The notes beneath the pieces are model-generated. The model made no database searches, was not told where the DNA came from, and saw nothing but the letters and a program-made list of their open reading frames with translations. A stretch of DNA of 64,000 nucleotides from Cyanophora paradoxa (lineage: Eukaryota; Glaucocystophyceae; Cyanophorales; Cyanophoraceae). Made by a program: the position numbers and the translations under genes. The stretch is taken from positions 50,998-114,997 of the forward strand of contig QPMI01000201.1 of the NCBI GenBank assembly GCA_004431415.1. Reading direction: 5' to 3'. Position 1 is the first letter of the stretch; the number at the start of each line of letters is the position of its first letter. Below are positions 10,709-22,270 of this stretch, piece by piece.

Positions 10709-12254
10709 ATGACACCGGTGCATGAAGCCCGATGCCGCTCTAAATCGGTCCAGCGCAGAGGCCGAGTCGTTGTCCGCGAAGCGAACGCCCTGATTCGGCA
10801 TGCAGATATCATTGCGTTCATTGACGCGCCGGACCCGGACAACTTCGTCCAGGTGAGGCGTCGTTTGACTCCCCAAAACCGCGCTCATGCCAGCGCGCCT
10901 CGCAGCTCCTCGCGCTCCGCCGGCTTTACCCGAACTCAAAGCTGTACGTGTCGCTGACTGGCCGGCCCGTCAAGTTCGGCGCGAAGAAGGAGGACGAGAT
11001 CTGGGACTACGACCTGGACGAGTCGCGCCTCGTCCAGCGCATTAACGCGGCGCGCATTTTGAAGTTCCTGGAGACGTGCGGCTGCAAGGTTGATCACGTG
11101 TACGACGGCGGCATCGCGCCCCGCACCCTCGTGCCCCACTGGGTCCACTTCCCTGGTCCGCCCGCGCCCCGGCCCGAGGCGCTCCGGCGCGGCCGACGCG
11201 CCGGCCGCGGGACAGAGTACAAGGGCTTCAACGACATCGACCCGGTGGAGGCGCTGCAGAAGATCCCGGCTCTGCAGCCGGCGGCGAAGCTGATCAAGGC
11301 GATGCTTTCGAGCGAGCGCAAGTTCGTGGCGGTCGTCGGCGGGCCGATGACGGGCCTCTACAACATCCTCGTGCAGTGCCCCAAGGTCGCCGCCACGATC
11401 GCCGAGGTCCACGCCATGTTCGCCACCTGGGGCAAGGTGCCTCGCCTGCTGGAGCCGCGCGCCGCGCCGCCCCTGACGCGCGCGCGCGCTCGCAGGTGGA
11501 GCTGATGCAGTTCGGTGGCGCCCCGCGCGGCGCGCTTCAGTTCAACGCCGCCTGCGACCCGCTCGTGCGCCCCGCGTTGCCCCTCCGCTCGCCTCGCCGT
11601 TGCGCTGGGGCCGAGCGGGGCGTGCGGGGCGGGGGCGCAGGCGGCGCAGTTCGTGCTGACGAGCCTGCCGTGCCCGATCTACCTGGCGCCGACGGAGGTG
11701 ACCCGCGTGGAGGCGATCGCCTTCGCGGACCCCGCCGCCCTGCAGGCCGCCATCGCCAAGGGCGAGGCCGCCGGCGGCGCGGCGGCGGCGAGCGTCAAGG
11801 CCGTCGTCGGCATGTACGAGACCTGGTTCAAGAACGCCTGCGCGCCCCGCAAGGAGATCATCTACATCCACGACCTCGCCCCCGCCCTCACGTGCGCGCC
11901 TCCGCCCCGGCCCCGCTGCACTCGTCTCCCCGTGCCGAGGTGCGGCGGGGGCGGGCAGGGCGGACCGGAAGCTGCGGGAGGCGGTGTACGACTTCGTCCC
12001 AATCGACATCGCCGCCGTCCCCGCGTCCCTCTCCGACGCCGCCCAGTGGGGCGTCATCCAGATGAAGGCGCCCCCCCGCCCCGCCCCGCCCCGCCCCGCC
12101 CCGCCCCGCCCCGCCCCGCCTGAGGCCCGTCTCCGGGGCGCAGGAGCTGGAAGCGGGGCAGCAGGGCGCGCTGCCGCGCTTCGCGGCCAAGGCCTGCAAG
12201 GCGCCGGCAGCCTACCTCGCCGCCCTCCAGGGCATCTTCTCGGCCGGCAACTGA
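10709..12254 (+). CDS. probable nucleoside hydrolase (inosine/uridine-preferring family)
   Basis: Would cleave the N-glycosidic bond of nucleosides. Exons show IIAFIDAPDPDNFVQ near the N terminus (the family's Asp-rich Ca/ribose-binding loop, here DAPDPDN rather than the usual DTDPGIDDA). FVAVVGGPMTGLYNIL corresponds to the GPLTNLA motif. These are followed by VELMQFGGAPRGALQFNAACDP spread over an exon join, then AAQFVLTSLPCPIYLAPTEV, which matches the family's DPEAA...pi.lvp region. Later exons (KVDHVYDGGIAPRT, ETWFKNACAPRKEIIYIHDL) are less diagnostic. One intron (about 12070-12120) is almost pure CCCCGCC repeat. Stop TGA at 12252-12254. The start is approximate; an upstream exon is possible. 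The altered metal loop leaves activity open. Confidence 0.6.
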
Positions 12255-12389
12255 GCCCCGGAGCCCCCCTCGCCCCCCGCCCCTCCCGGCCCCCCGCCTC
12301 CTCCACGGATCAACGGAGCTATTGCTGCTATTGTACATGCGAGCCGGGGGCGGGCGCTTGCGGGGGCGGGGGCGGGGGGGCCGGTGGGG

Positions 12390-13742
12390 TCAGGAGTTGG
12401 AGAAGGAGGGGGCGCGCTTCTCGGCGAAGGCGGTCATGCCCTCCTTCTGGTCGCGGGTGGCGAAGGAGGCGTAGAAGAGGCGGCGCTCGAGGAGGAGGCC
12501 GCCCCGCAGGCCCGTCTCCTGCGCCGCGTTCACCGCCTCCTTGGCCATCGCCACTGCGCCCCCGCCCCCGCGCCCCCTCAGTGGGGCCCGCGCTCCAGCC
12601 AGCGCCGGGCGGGGGGGCCCGGGCCCGGGGCGCGCCGATTGGCTGGGAGAAGGAGGCGACGCGGGCGGCGAGCTCGACGGCGGTGTCGAGGAGCTGCGCG
12701 TCGGGGACGACGCGCGAGACGAGGCCGAACTGGAGCGCCTCACGCGCGTCCACGCGGGCCCCCGTCAGCACCATCTCCATCGCCTTCGACTTGCCCACCG
12801 CCCGCGTCAGCCGCTGCGTGCCCCCCATCCCTGCGCCCCCTCAGCTGCAGCCGGTGGCCACGGGCGACGTCGGGCGGGGCGCCTGCGGACCGGGGATGGT
12901 GCCGATCGTAATCTCCGGCTGGCCGAACTGTGCATGCGCATGCAGCGGGGCGTGAGGCGCGCCGGTGCGCACGGGAACGCGGACTTTCGGGGGCCGGCGC
13001 CGGACCTGCGCGGACTCGGCGGCGATGATGATGTCGCACATCATGGCGAGCTCGCAGCCGCCGCCCAGCGCGAAGCCCGAGACGGCGGCGATGATCGGCT
13101 TCCGGATCTTCGCAGGCGCGCGCGTGAGATCAGATCGCCCGAGAGCGCCGCGACGGGCGCCGACCTGCAGCATGTCTTCCCAGTGGCCGAGCATGCTCGT
13201 CTGCGGCGGCGGCGCGCGCGCGCGCGCGTCGGTCGGCGCGCGCCGCGCGGGCACGCCATCGAGCACGCAACCTTGTAGGCCTCGACGAACGTCTTCGGGG
13301 CCATCTCCTTGATATCCGCTCCGGCCGCGAAGGCCTTCTCGCTTCCCGTGAGGACGATCGCCCCGACGCTCTCGTCCGCGTCGGCGGCGCGCAATGCCGC
13401 ATTCAGGTCTTTGATGAGAGCGTCGCACAGGGCGTTGAGCGCCTTTGGCCTGTTGAGCCGCACGATGGACACGCTGCCGCGCCGCTCCACCGTCACGTAC
13501 GTATAAGTTCCGGCTGCCGGGGCGGCGGCCGCCGCCCCCGAGCTGTGACGCACAGCGTCGGCCGGCGCCGTCAGGGCTCGGCCGGTGGGAGTCAGCCGGC
13601 CGAGCGCTGCTGTGATTTGCCGGAGAGCTGGTGCGGCCGCGTACGCGGGCGCCGCTGAAGGCGCGGGCTGGATAGACCTTGCGAGCTTCGTGACCGCTCC
13701 ACAGGCGGATGGAACCCTCCCTCGCGTCACGCAGAGCGCCAT
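12390..13742 (-). CDS. ECHS1: mitochondrial enoyl-CoA hydratase (short-chain, ECHS1-like)
   Basis: Hydrates 2-trans-enoyl-CoA in fatty-acid and branched-chain amino-acid breakdown. The N-terminal 75 or so residues are basic and Ala-rich, like a mitochondrial presequence. The core shows [34 protein letters not shown] (oxyanion hole), then, across introns, LGHWEDMLQ and [26 protein letters not shown] (first catalytic Glu in CELAM). [13 protein letters not shown] follows (second catalytic Glu in QPE), then [20 protein letters not shown], and the C terminus [15 protein letters not shown]. Exon order and length match the mammalian enzyme closely. One intron holds a CG dinucleotide run (about 13207-13240). 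Stop at 12392-12390. Very secure. Confidence 0.92.
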
Positions 13743-13916
13743 GATCGAGTGCCCTGGCGCGGATCGAGCCTTCAGCGGAGCGAGTCAGAGCGAGGTCGCG
13801 GTACCCCGGGAAGTTCGTCGCAGCGACGTCGCTGCGACGTCGCAAAGGAGTTCGAGGGCCGCGCAACTCGCCAAGAGCGTGTTCGTGAAGCAGCGGAAGT
13901 CCGCCCAGGCTTCAGG
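13743..13916. promoter_or_regulatory. divergent promoter region, enoyl-CoA hydratase / DDB1
   Basis: 174 bases between starts. It includes a short palindromic tandem, GCAGCGACGTCGCTGCGACGTC (about 13820-13841). No TATA box seen. Confidence 0.4.
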
Positions 13917-16900
13917 ATGGCCTACCACTACGTGGTCACGGCGCACAAGCCGACGAATGTGACACACTCCGTCGTCGGCAACTTCACAGGCCCTGATGAG
14001 AACAATCTCATCATCGCGTACGCTACCAATGCGCTCGCAGGCTCCCGCGCTCACTTCCGCGCTCGCAGCAAGTGCACACGGCTCGAGGTGCACAGACTCA
14101 CGCTCGAAGGGCTGTCGCCCGTGCTCGACACAGCGATCTACGGGCGGATCTCAATCCTCGAACTCTTCCGGCCGCCCGTGCGCCGAACGCTGAAACCCCA
14201 CCCGCGTTCCCGCGGCTGAGTGCCGCGCCGCGGGCTCACCTGCGGCCGCGCAGAACGAGAATCAGGACCTGTTGTTCATCGTTACAGAGCGGTACAAGAC
14301 CTGTCTGCTTGCGTACGACCCCAAGACGAAGGAGATCGTAACCAGGGCCTCCGGCGATGTGATGGGTGCGCCGCGGCGGCCGCGCGCGCTCCCAAGCGTG
14401 TGCGCTCAACCATTCTTGCAGATCGCATCGGGCGGCCGACGGACTCCGGGCACATAGGGCTCGTAGACCCGGACAAGCGCGTGATCTGCCTGCACCTGTA
14501 CGACGGGCTCCTCAAGGTCATCCCCATCGATCCGAAAGGAAACCTAAAGGAAGCGTACAACATCCGGTGAGCGGGGCCGCGCGGCGGCGGCGCTGCGGCG
14601 GGGCGCGAGGCGGCGCGGGGCGCAGGCTGGAGGAGCTGCACGTGGTGGACATCAAGTTCCTCCACGGGTGCCCCGGCCGGCCGACCATCTGCGTGCTCTA
14701 CCAGGACACCAAGGAGGCGCGCCACCTCAAGACCTACGAGATCAACCTCAAGGCGCGCCCCGCGCCCCGCCCCCTCGCCGCACCGCGCCGGCGCGCCTGA
14801 CGGCGGGCGCGGCGCAGGAGAAGGATTTCAGCGACGGGCCGTGGCGGCAGCCGAACGTTGAGTCGGGCACCTCCCTCGTCATCCCCATCCCCTCCCCCTT
14901 CGGTCCGCCCCGCGCCCCGGCAACGTCGCCGGCGCCGGCGCCGGCGTCGGAGCGCCGCTGACGCACGCCGGTGCAGGCGGCGTCGTAATCGTCGGAGAAC
15001 AGACGATCACGTACCTGGATGGCACGCACCAGCACAGGTGCCGCCCAGCCCCGCCGCGCCCCGCCGCGCCCGCCCCGCTGAACTTGTCCGGGGCGCGCAG
15101 CCGGTCGATCTCGATGAAGCCGACGCAGGTGAAGGCGTGGGGCATGGTCGATCCCGACGGCTCCCGCATCCTCCTCGTCCGCCCCGCCCCGCGCGCCCCG
15201 CGCGGTGCGCGCCGCCGACGCCCGGGCGCAGGGGGACCACAACGGGAGCATGTGCGTGCTCGTCCTGCAGCACGACGACTCCAAGGTCGCGCGACCGGCG
15301 GGGGGCTCCGGCCTGCGCTGAGGCGGGGCGGGGCGGGGCGGGCAGGTCGCGGACATCAAGCTGGAGCTGCTGGGGGAGACGTCGATCCCGTCGACGATCA
15401 CGTACCTGGACAACGGCGTCGTCTTCGTCGGCTCCTCCTTCGGCGACTCCCAGCTCGTCAAGCTCAACTCCGACAAGGACCAGTACGGCGCGCCCGCCCG
15501 CCCGCCCGCCCGCCGCCCTCCCCGGCCGCCCCCGCCGCCCCCGCTGCCGCCTCGTGACGTGTCCTGCGGCGCAGGCTCGCACGTGGAGGTGCTGGAGACG
15601 TACACGAACCTGGGGCCCATCTCCGACTTCTGCGTCGTCGACCTCGAGCGTCAGGGCCAGGGCCAGGCCCGCCCCCCCGCCGCCCGCCGCCCGCCCGCCG
15701 GTGCCGCGGTCCCGCCCGCCTGACGCGCGGCGCGGCAGGTGGTGACGTGCTCGGGGGCGATGAAGGACGGGAGCCTGCGGGTCGTGCGGAACGGGATCGG
15801 GATCAACGAGCTCTCGGCGGCGGAGCAGCCGGGGATCAAGGGGATGTGGAGCCTGCGGGCGAGCAGCGGGGCGGTGCACGACACGTACCTCGTGCAGGCC
15901 TTCATCGGGGACACGCGCGTGCTGGGCCTCACCGGCGAGGAGCTCTCCGAGGCCGAGATCCCCGGCTTCGCATCGGACGAGGCGACCCTCTACTGCGGCA
16001 ACGTCGAGCCCGACATGTGGCTCCAGGCCACCGGCTCCTCGGTCCGCCTCATCGCGTGCGCCAGCCAGCAGGTCGTCAACCAGTGGACCCCGCCGCCCGG
16101 CCTCAAGATCAACGTCGCCGCCGCCAACGCCACCCAGGTCCCCGCCCCGCCCCGCCCCGCCCCCGACCCGCCCCCGCCCCGCCGGCGCCCCGCGGCGCCC
16201 GACGCGGCGCAGGCGGTGGTGGCGACGGGTGGGGGCAACCTCGTCTACTTCGAGATCGAGGGCGGCAAGCTCGTCGAGAAGAAGTGCGCCCCGCGCCGCC
16301 CCGCTGCCGGCGCTCTCGGCTCCCCCGCCCTCCTCCTCTGACGGCGGCGGCGGCGGGGCAGGCACGTGAAGCTGGAGCACGAGATCGCCTGCGTGAACGT
16401 CAACCCCCTCGGGGACTCCGAGGCCCGCGCCCCCTTCGTCGCCGTCGGCGCGCCCCGCCCCGCCCCGCCTGCCTCCCCGCGCGCCCCCGCGGGGCTGACG
16501 CCGGGGCAGGGATGTGGACGGACCACACCCTGCGCGTCTACTCCCTCCCGGACCTCGCACTCCGCGCCAAGGAGCCCCTCGGCGGCGGTGCGCACGGCCG
16601 GCCGGCTCCGCCCCGCCCCCGCCCGGCGCCGTGTCCGACGCACGCGCTCGCTCGGGCAGAGACGCTGCCGCGCTCTGTGCTCTTCGCGGCGTTCGAGGGG
16701 GCGCCCTACCTCCTCTGCGCCCTCGGCGACGGCCACCTCTTCAACTTCCTCCTCGACCCCGTCCGCCCGCCCCCGCCCCCGCCCCGCCCCGCCCCGTCCC
16801 GGGGCCGACGCGGCGCGCGCGGTTGGGGCGGGGCAGGCGACGGGCCAGCTCTCGGAGCGGAAGAAGGTGTCGCTGGGGACGCAGCCTATCCTCCTCTCGA

Positions 16901-18250
16901 CGTTCCGCTCGAAGAGCACGACGCACGTCTTCGCGGCGTCGGACCGGCCGACGGTCATCTACTCCTCGAACCGCAAGCTCCTCTACTCGAACGTCAACCT
17001 CAAGGAGGTGACGCACATGTGCGCCTTCAACAGCGAGGCCTTCCCCGAGTGCCTCGCCGTCGCCTCCGAGGCCGGCTTCTCCATCGGCACCATCGACGAG
17101 ATCCAGAAGCTCCACATCCGCACCGTCCCCCTCCACGAGCAGCCGCGCCGCATCGCCCACCAGGAGGCCTCCCGCACCTTCGGGCTCCTCACCCTCCGCT
17201 ACGGCGCCGAGGGCCCGGCCGGCGAGGACGCCGAGACCGGCTTCTTCCGCGTCCTCGACGACACCTCGTTCGAGCGTGCGCGCCGCCCCGGCCCCCGCCC
17301 CGCCCCCCTGCCCGACGCCGGCCTCGCCGCGGCGCAGCGCGCTTCACGCGGGAGCTGGACCCGTTCGAGCAGGGCTGCTCCATCGCCTCGTGCTCCTTCG
17401 GGGAGGGCGCGCAGCAGTACTACGTCGTGGGCACGGCGTACGCGATCCCCGAGGAGACGGAGCCGACCAAGGGCCGCATTCTCGTCTTCGCCCTCGTGGA
17501 CGGCAAGCTCCTCGAGGTGGCGCAGCGCGAGACCAAGGGCGCCGTCTACTCGCTGCAGCCGTTCAACGGGAAGCTGCTGGCGGGGATCAACTCGAAGGTG
17601 CAGATCTTCCGGTGGTCGGAGCGGGAGGACGGGCAGCACGAGCTGGAGCCCGAGTGCGGGCACCACGGGCACATCCTCGCCCTCTACATGCAGTCCCGCG
17701 GCGACTTCATCGTCGTCGGCGACCTCATGAAGTCCATCTCCCTCCTCCGTCCGCCCCGCCCCGCCCCGCCCCGCCCCGCCGCGCCCCGCACCCCGCGCTT
17801 CGCCCACGCTGCCCCGCCGCAGTGTACAAGTCGATGGACCAGACGATCGAGGAGATCGCGCGCGACTACTCCGCCAGCTGGATGACCGCCGTCGAGGGCC
17901 CGCCCCTCCGCCCCCCCGCCCCACCCCGCCGGCGCCGCGCGCCGCGCCGGGCCTGACGTCGGGGCGCGCAGTGCTGGACGACGACGTGTTCATCGGGGCG
18001 GAGAACTCGTTCAACCTCTTCACGGTGCGCCGCAACGCCGAGGCGCCGACGGACGAGGAGCGCGCCCGCCTCGAGATCGTCGGCGAGTACCACCTCGGCG
18101 AGTTCGTCAACCGCTTCCGCCACGGTCCGCCCCGCCCCCCCGCCCGCCCCCAGACCGACCGCAGCTCTCTTCCCGCTGCCCCCACTCGCTTGCCATCGCT
18201 GAGCGCCCGCCCCCCAGGCTCCCTCGTGATGCGGCTGCCCGAGTCCGAGT

Positions 18251-18283
<33 letters not shown>

Positions 18284-18713
18284 GGCCCTCCGGGGCGGCG
18301 GCGGGCCCCTCGCAGCTGCCGACGCTGATCTACGGGACGGTGAACGGGGTGATCGGCGTGGTGGCGACGCTGCCGGCGGAGCAGTTCGCGTTCCTGCAGC
18401 GGGTGCAGACGGCGATGGCCAAGGCGGTGCGGGGCGTGGGCGGCTTCGCGCACGAGCACTGGCGCTCCTTCTCGAACGAGCGGAAGACGGTCGAGGCGCG
18501 GGGCTACCTCGACGGCGACCTCATCGAGCTCTTCTCCGACATCAAGCGGCCCGCCCCGCCCCTCTCATCCGCCCCCTCCTCTTCTTCTCCGCGAGGCTTC
18601 GCTGAGGCGCCGGGGGCGGGCGCAGGCCGCAGCAGGAGGAGGTGGCGGCGGCCGTCGGCCTCTCCGTCGAGGAGCTCTCCAAGCGCATCGAGGAGCTCAC
18701 CCGCACCCACTGA
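13917..18713 (+). CDS. DDB1: DNA damage-binding protein 1 (DDB1), CUL4 ubiquitin-ligase adaptor
   Basis: Three-propeller adaptor that links substrate receptors to CUL4-RBX1 and acts in nucleotide-excision repair and chromatin control. Starts [20 protein letters not shown], a typical DDB1 N terminus. Continues with [97 protein letters not shown] and [20 protein letters not shown]. Then come [50 protein letters not shown] and the C-terminal helix [14 protein letters not shown]. About 20 introns, mostly 55-90 nt with C-rich 5' and G-rich 3' halves. A GCG run (18253-18283) adds a poly-Ala tract before [14 protein letters not shown]. Stop TGA at 18711-18713. Part of its 3' end is duplicated at 21.7-22.3 kb. 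Confidence 0.93.
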
Positions 18714-19643
18714 GGCCCCGCCCCCCCCGCGCCCCTCCCTTCTGCCCCGGCCCCCCACCCCCCGCCCCCGCCCCGCCCCGCCCCGCCCCGCCCCGGCCGG
18801 CACCTCGCCGACCCCCTCCCCGCCCCGCTTCTTGGGCGGGCCCGGCCCCGCGTGTACATGTTTGATTTCAAGAGTCCATCCCTGTCATTCGAAGCGCTCG
18901 TCACTTCGTGGGTGAAGGGCCGAACTAACGGTTCTGCTGCACTGCGGCAGTGTCGCATAGATCATCGGATCATTAAAATTATTGAATTACAGGTTAAATA
19001 GATACTATGATATCGATACATTATTTATTAAACTCATTTTTGATCGCACATGGGGACGAAACAGAATTTAAATAGCAACCTTCTTCAGTTCTAGATTCTA
19101 GATCTAGAGCGAGCTCAAGCTACATTGCCGCAGTGTGAGTTGGAGCTGGGGTTCCACACACACATCTTGGACGCCTGGCGATAGCCCTCGGGCACCACCA
19201 CGGATCCGGAGGTAGCCGTCGAGCGCCGGTAGGGCAGCTTGTGCGCATAGATCACCACGCCTGCGACCGCACGCCGTGACGCGTATCATGATCAAAATAT
19301 TGGCACATGTCAGACGGTCAGACTCTCCGAAACGGGCGCTGATTCTATATCTGGTATTATTCTGCACCTCCGTAGTTCGCGTAGAGGACGTTTTGTGCGC
19401 TGCTCACAGCCAGCCCGTAGTGTGGGCTCGACACTTCGAAGCCCGCGAAATCGTCGGCCGACCGCCTATCATAGTATTCCGGCCGTCGTCGTTCAGCCGC
19501 GCGCCCGCGGCGGCAAGGAAATCTAAAGCCAGAAAATTCAACTGCACGCACGCAGTGGTAACTGCCTCATCGGTCATCTCCACTCCCGAACTGCGAGGGC
19601 GCCCCGCAGATTGAGGACAAGCCGCAATGAGGCCTATATACAG
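18714..19643. other. intergenic region, AT-rich core
   Basis: GC-rich CCCCGCC-type sequence follows the DDB1 stop to about 18840. Then comes a segment shared with the partial duplicate (to about 18960) and an AT-rich core (18960-19110). The stretch 19100-19643 may hold further 3' exons of the minus-strand secreted-protein gene, since FEVSSPHYGLAVSSAQNVLY is readable on the minus strand near 19360-19440. I could not join it confidently. Confidence 0.4.
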
Positions 19644-21501
19644 CTAGGCATTGCCGGCGGACCGGTTGAAAACGCGTATCCCATCCGCCTCGACGTAGAG
19701 GCGCCAGAAGCCCGTCGACACGTTGCCCACAATTGCAATGCCGTCTATCGCTGTCCAGGGCACCGATAGAAACACGGTCGAGGTGTTTGCGACGACGTCC
19801 ACCTGCCCCGGCCCGCGCCAATCACTTTTTTGGGGGGGGAGCGGGGGGCGGGGGCCCGGGGAAGGATGCAGAGAGAGAGGGGGGGGAGGGGGGGGAGGGG
19901 AGGAGGGGAGGGAGGGAGGAGGAGAGGGGCAGGGGGGGGGGGGGGAAGGGAGGTGGAGGAGGGGGCGGGGGGAGGGATGCAGGGGGTGGGGGTGGGGGGG
20001 GGGGGGGGCGGGCGGGCCCAAGAGGGGGATCACCAAGTAAACTTTTTCAGTATCGCTTCCCACGTACAGTTTTCCGCTGTCAAAGGGGTCCGCGACGATG
20101 CCACCGAACGTGGGCCGAGAGAACCGTTGCATTGAGTAGTCAAGAACGGTTACATTGCGGGTCTCCGTGCCTGACACTGTAGGTGAGAGATGGAATTCGA
20201 AGAAGGGCAAAAATATCACCATCAGGGTTCGACTCCCACACTTGGGGGTACTGCAACGTCCCATCTAGCGTGAACCAGCTGCGAGCGTAGTAGACCTTGT
20301 TCCGCTGCGAAACGTACACGACGGAGCGGGCTTCGCCGGTATCGTGGCCGAAGCCATCGCCCGGAGGGGGATTCGGCAGCTTCGTGACGGAGCCCGAGTC
20401 GAGGTCGAGCACTCGCAGTCCCTGCGTGAAGGTGCGCGTGCGCCTCGGACCGTCGGAACAGCGCATATCATGCATATCGTGGCGCACGGGTGCCAGGAAG
20501 AACTGCCGCCCCGGGCCCCGCGAGAGGCCGGTGGTGATCGCACCGCCAGCGTCGGAGAGGACGCTGGCGTGGCACGAGGCGTTCACGCTGGGCGCGGATT
20601 CAAATGTAAGCATACGTTGCTATCAGCGAGATAGCAATAGCTATAGCTATAGGCACCGGAAGATGGCGGGGTTGGTGCCCACGATGAGGTCGCTCTGCGG
20701 GTCCGCGGGGTCCACCAGCTCCAGCGCTGCTCGCGCAGATCATCAGATCAGATCAAACAGAAGGGGAAACTGAAGTGCTAGTCGGGTGGGATCATCGCGA
20801 TCGGATCATTGGCAGGGGATGAGCCGAGAGGCCCCGGGCCCCAGCCGCGGGGGGGGAGGGGGGGGGGAGGGGGGGGGGGGGGCAAGCTTAAGGGGTGAGC
20901 ACCGCACGCGTACGCGAACCAATTATATGGACGAAGAAGGCGTTCGATCCAGTGCCTGAGCGTTCTAGATCAATGTTTGCTCATGATCATTAGCGAACTT
21001 GAACTTTCATAATGTCATTTTTTCAAGCGTGCGCGCAGCTGGCCATGGCCATATGCATGGCCCAGTGGTGCACATGTACATGTACCTTCTTGAACAATAG
21101 TAGTGCCTCCAGTGTCTGATGCGGCAAGAAAGTCTCATCAGTCATGGAAAGCTTCGAAATCTCGCGCGTGCCCGCGGCCGATCGGCGAGCTCACTGGGAC
21201 GGCCAACGCAGTAGCGAGAGGTCCCGGCGGGCATGGAGTCGGGCTCCGCAGGCATGGAAAGTAGGCCACGGCCTGCATGTGTACATGTACATGACATGAG
21301 CAGGAGCATGTGATTATGAGCATGACATCGCCCGGTCGACGTCGCGGGCGGCGTTAGCGTATAACATGAACGTTCCGCGCAGGCAGGAGCACCTTTGGTT
21401 TCGGTTGCACTTGCTGAAGCGCCGTATATTGCAATCGCGCTGGTCACGATCAGAAGCACGTGTACAGCCAACTCTGCAGGCGCTGCTCTTTTGGCTGCCA
21501 T
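19644..21501 (-). CDS. unrecognised secreted or membrane-anchored protein, beta-propeller-like segments
   Basis: Not assigned to a family. Exon 1 starts at 21501 with a signal-peptide-like MAAKRAAPAELAVHVLLIVTS and a hydrophobic core to about residue 30. A donor follows ATETK (about 21395), and a long AT-mixed intron leads to LELVDPADPQSDLIVGTNPA near 20740. Further exons read GLRVLDLDSGSVTKLPNPPP, then SVVYVSQRNKVYYARSWFTL, DYSMQRFSRPTFGGIVADPF, SGKLYVGSDTEK and, after an intron with a 200-nt C-rich tract, VDVVANTSTVFLSVPWTAID to WRLYVEADGIRVFNRSAGNA and a TAG at 19646-19644. Repeated hydrophobic strands plus DxxSG/DxTEK turns suggest a propeller fold, but this is only an impression. The 3' end may extend further. 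Several N-x-S/T sites suit an extracytoplasmic protein. Confidence 0.5.
19831..20034 (+). repeat. G-rich low-complexity tract (about 200 nt) inside a minus-strand intron
   Basis: Almost pure purine on the plus strand, with G runs of 3-13. Within the minus-strand gene it is a long polypyrimidine tract upstream of the acceptor that precedes VDVVANTS. Could form G-quadruplexes on the non-transcribed side. Confidence 0.9.
20849..20882 (+). repeat. short poly-G tract
   Basis: G runs interrupted by single A residues, within the long first intron of the minus-strand secreted-protein gene. Confidence 0.9.
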
Positions 21502-21745
21502 CTCGGTAAAGAGTCCGTGCTCGACGCTAACGATCTGTGCCCAAGATTTCTTCTATGCGTGCATCCACCTGAGCCTGAGCCCTGGCCGAGCCTCTACCCC
21601 TACAGCCGCACCGTGACACCGTCGTACCGTCGCACAAGTCGCACCGTCGTCGCACGTACCGTCGCACGATGCCGCTGCACGATGTCATGCACAGCCGACA
21701 GACAAATTCAGACCAGACGACATGTACATGCACAGCCGACATGCA

Positions 21746-22270
21746 CAGTCGATGGACCAGACCATCGAGGAGATCGCGCGCGACTACTCCGCCAGCTGGA
21801 TGACCGCCGTCGAGGTCGCGCCCCGCCCCCCCGGCCGCGGCCCGCCCGTCCGCCCCGCCCGCCGGCGCCGCGCTGTTCCGGGCCTGACGGCGGGGCGCGC
21901 AGTGCTGGACGACGACGTGTTCATCGGGGCGGAGAACTCGTTCAACCTCTTCACCGTGCGCCGCAACGCCGAGGCGCCGACCGTCGGACGGACGAGGAGC
22001 GCGCCCGCCTCGAGATCGTCGGCGAGTTCCACCTCGGCGAGTTCGTCAACCGCTTCCGCCACGGTCCGCCCCGCCCCCCCGCCCGCCCCCAGACCGACCG
22101 CAGCTCTCTTCCCGCTTCCCGCTGGGCGGGCCCGGCCCCACGTGTACATGTTTGATTTCAAGAGCCCATCCCTATTCGAAGCCGCCGGGCCGCTGAGCGC
22201 TGACTGACGGGCCCGGCCCGACTGACGTCGACCCCGATTAACGTTCTGCTGCATGATAGGTGTCGCGTAA
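21746..22270 (+). pseudogene. partial, broken copy of the DDB1 3' region
   Basis: Sequence from 21746 matches DDB1 from about 17831: the [20 protein letters not shown] exon, the following intron, the [20 protein letters not shown] exon and the next intron start. An 8-base insertion in the second exon (GCCGACCGTCGGACGGACGAG versus GCCGACGGACGAG) shifts the frame. At about 22120 the copy jumps from DDB1 position about 18174 to about 18832, skipping some 655 bases, then continues through the 3' flank (TGTACATGTTTGATTTCAAG is present at both sites). The copy keeps introns, so it is a DNA-level duplication, not a retrocopy. It has no start or stop of its own. Confidence 0.88.

Noticed and set aside
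21460-22155. Plus-strand gene containing DDB1-like exons near 21.8 kb
   Set aside because: It is the frameshifted, internally deleted DDB1 duplicate with no own start, stop or missing exons.
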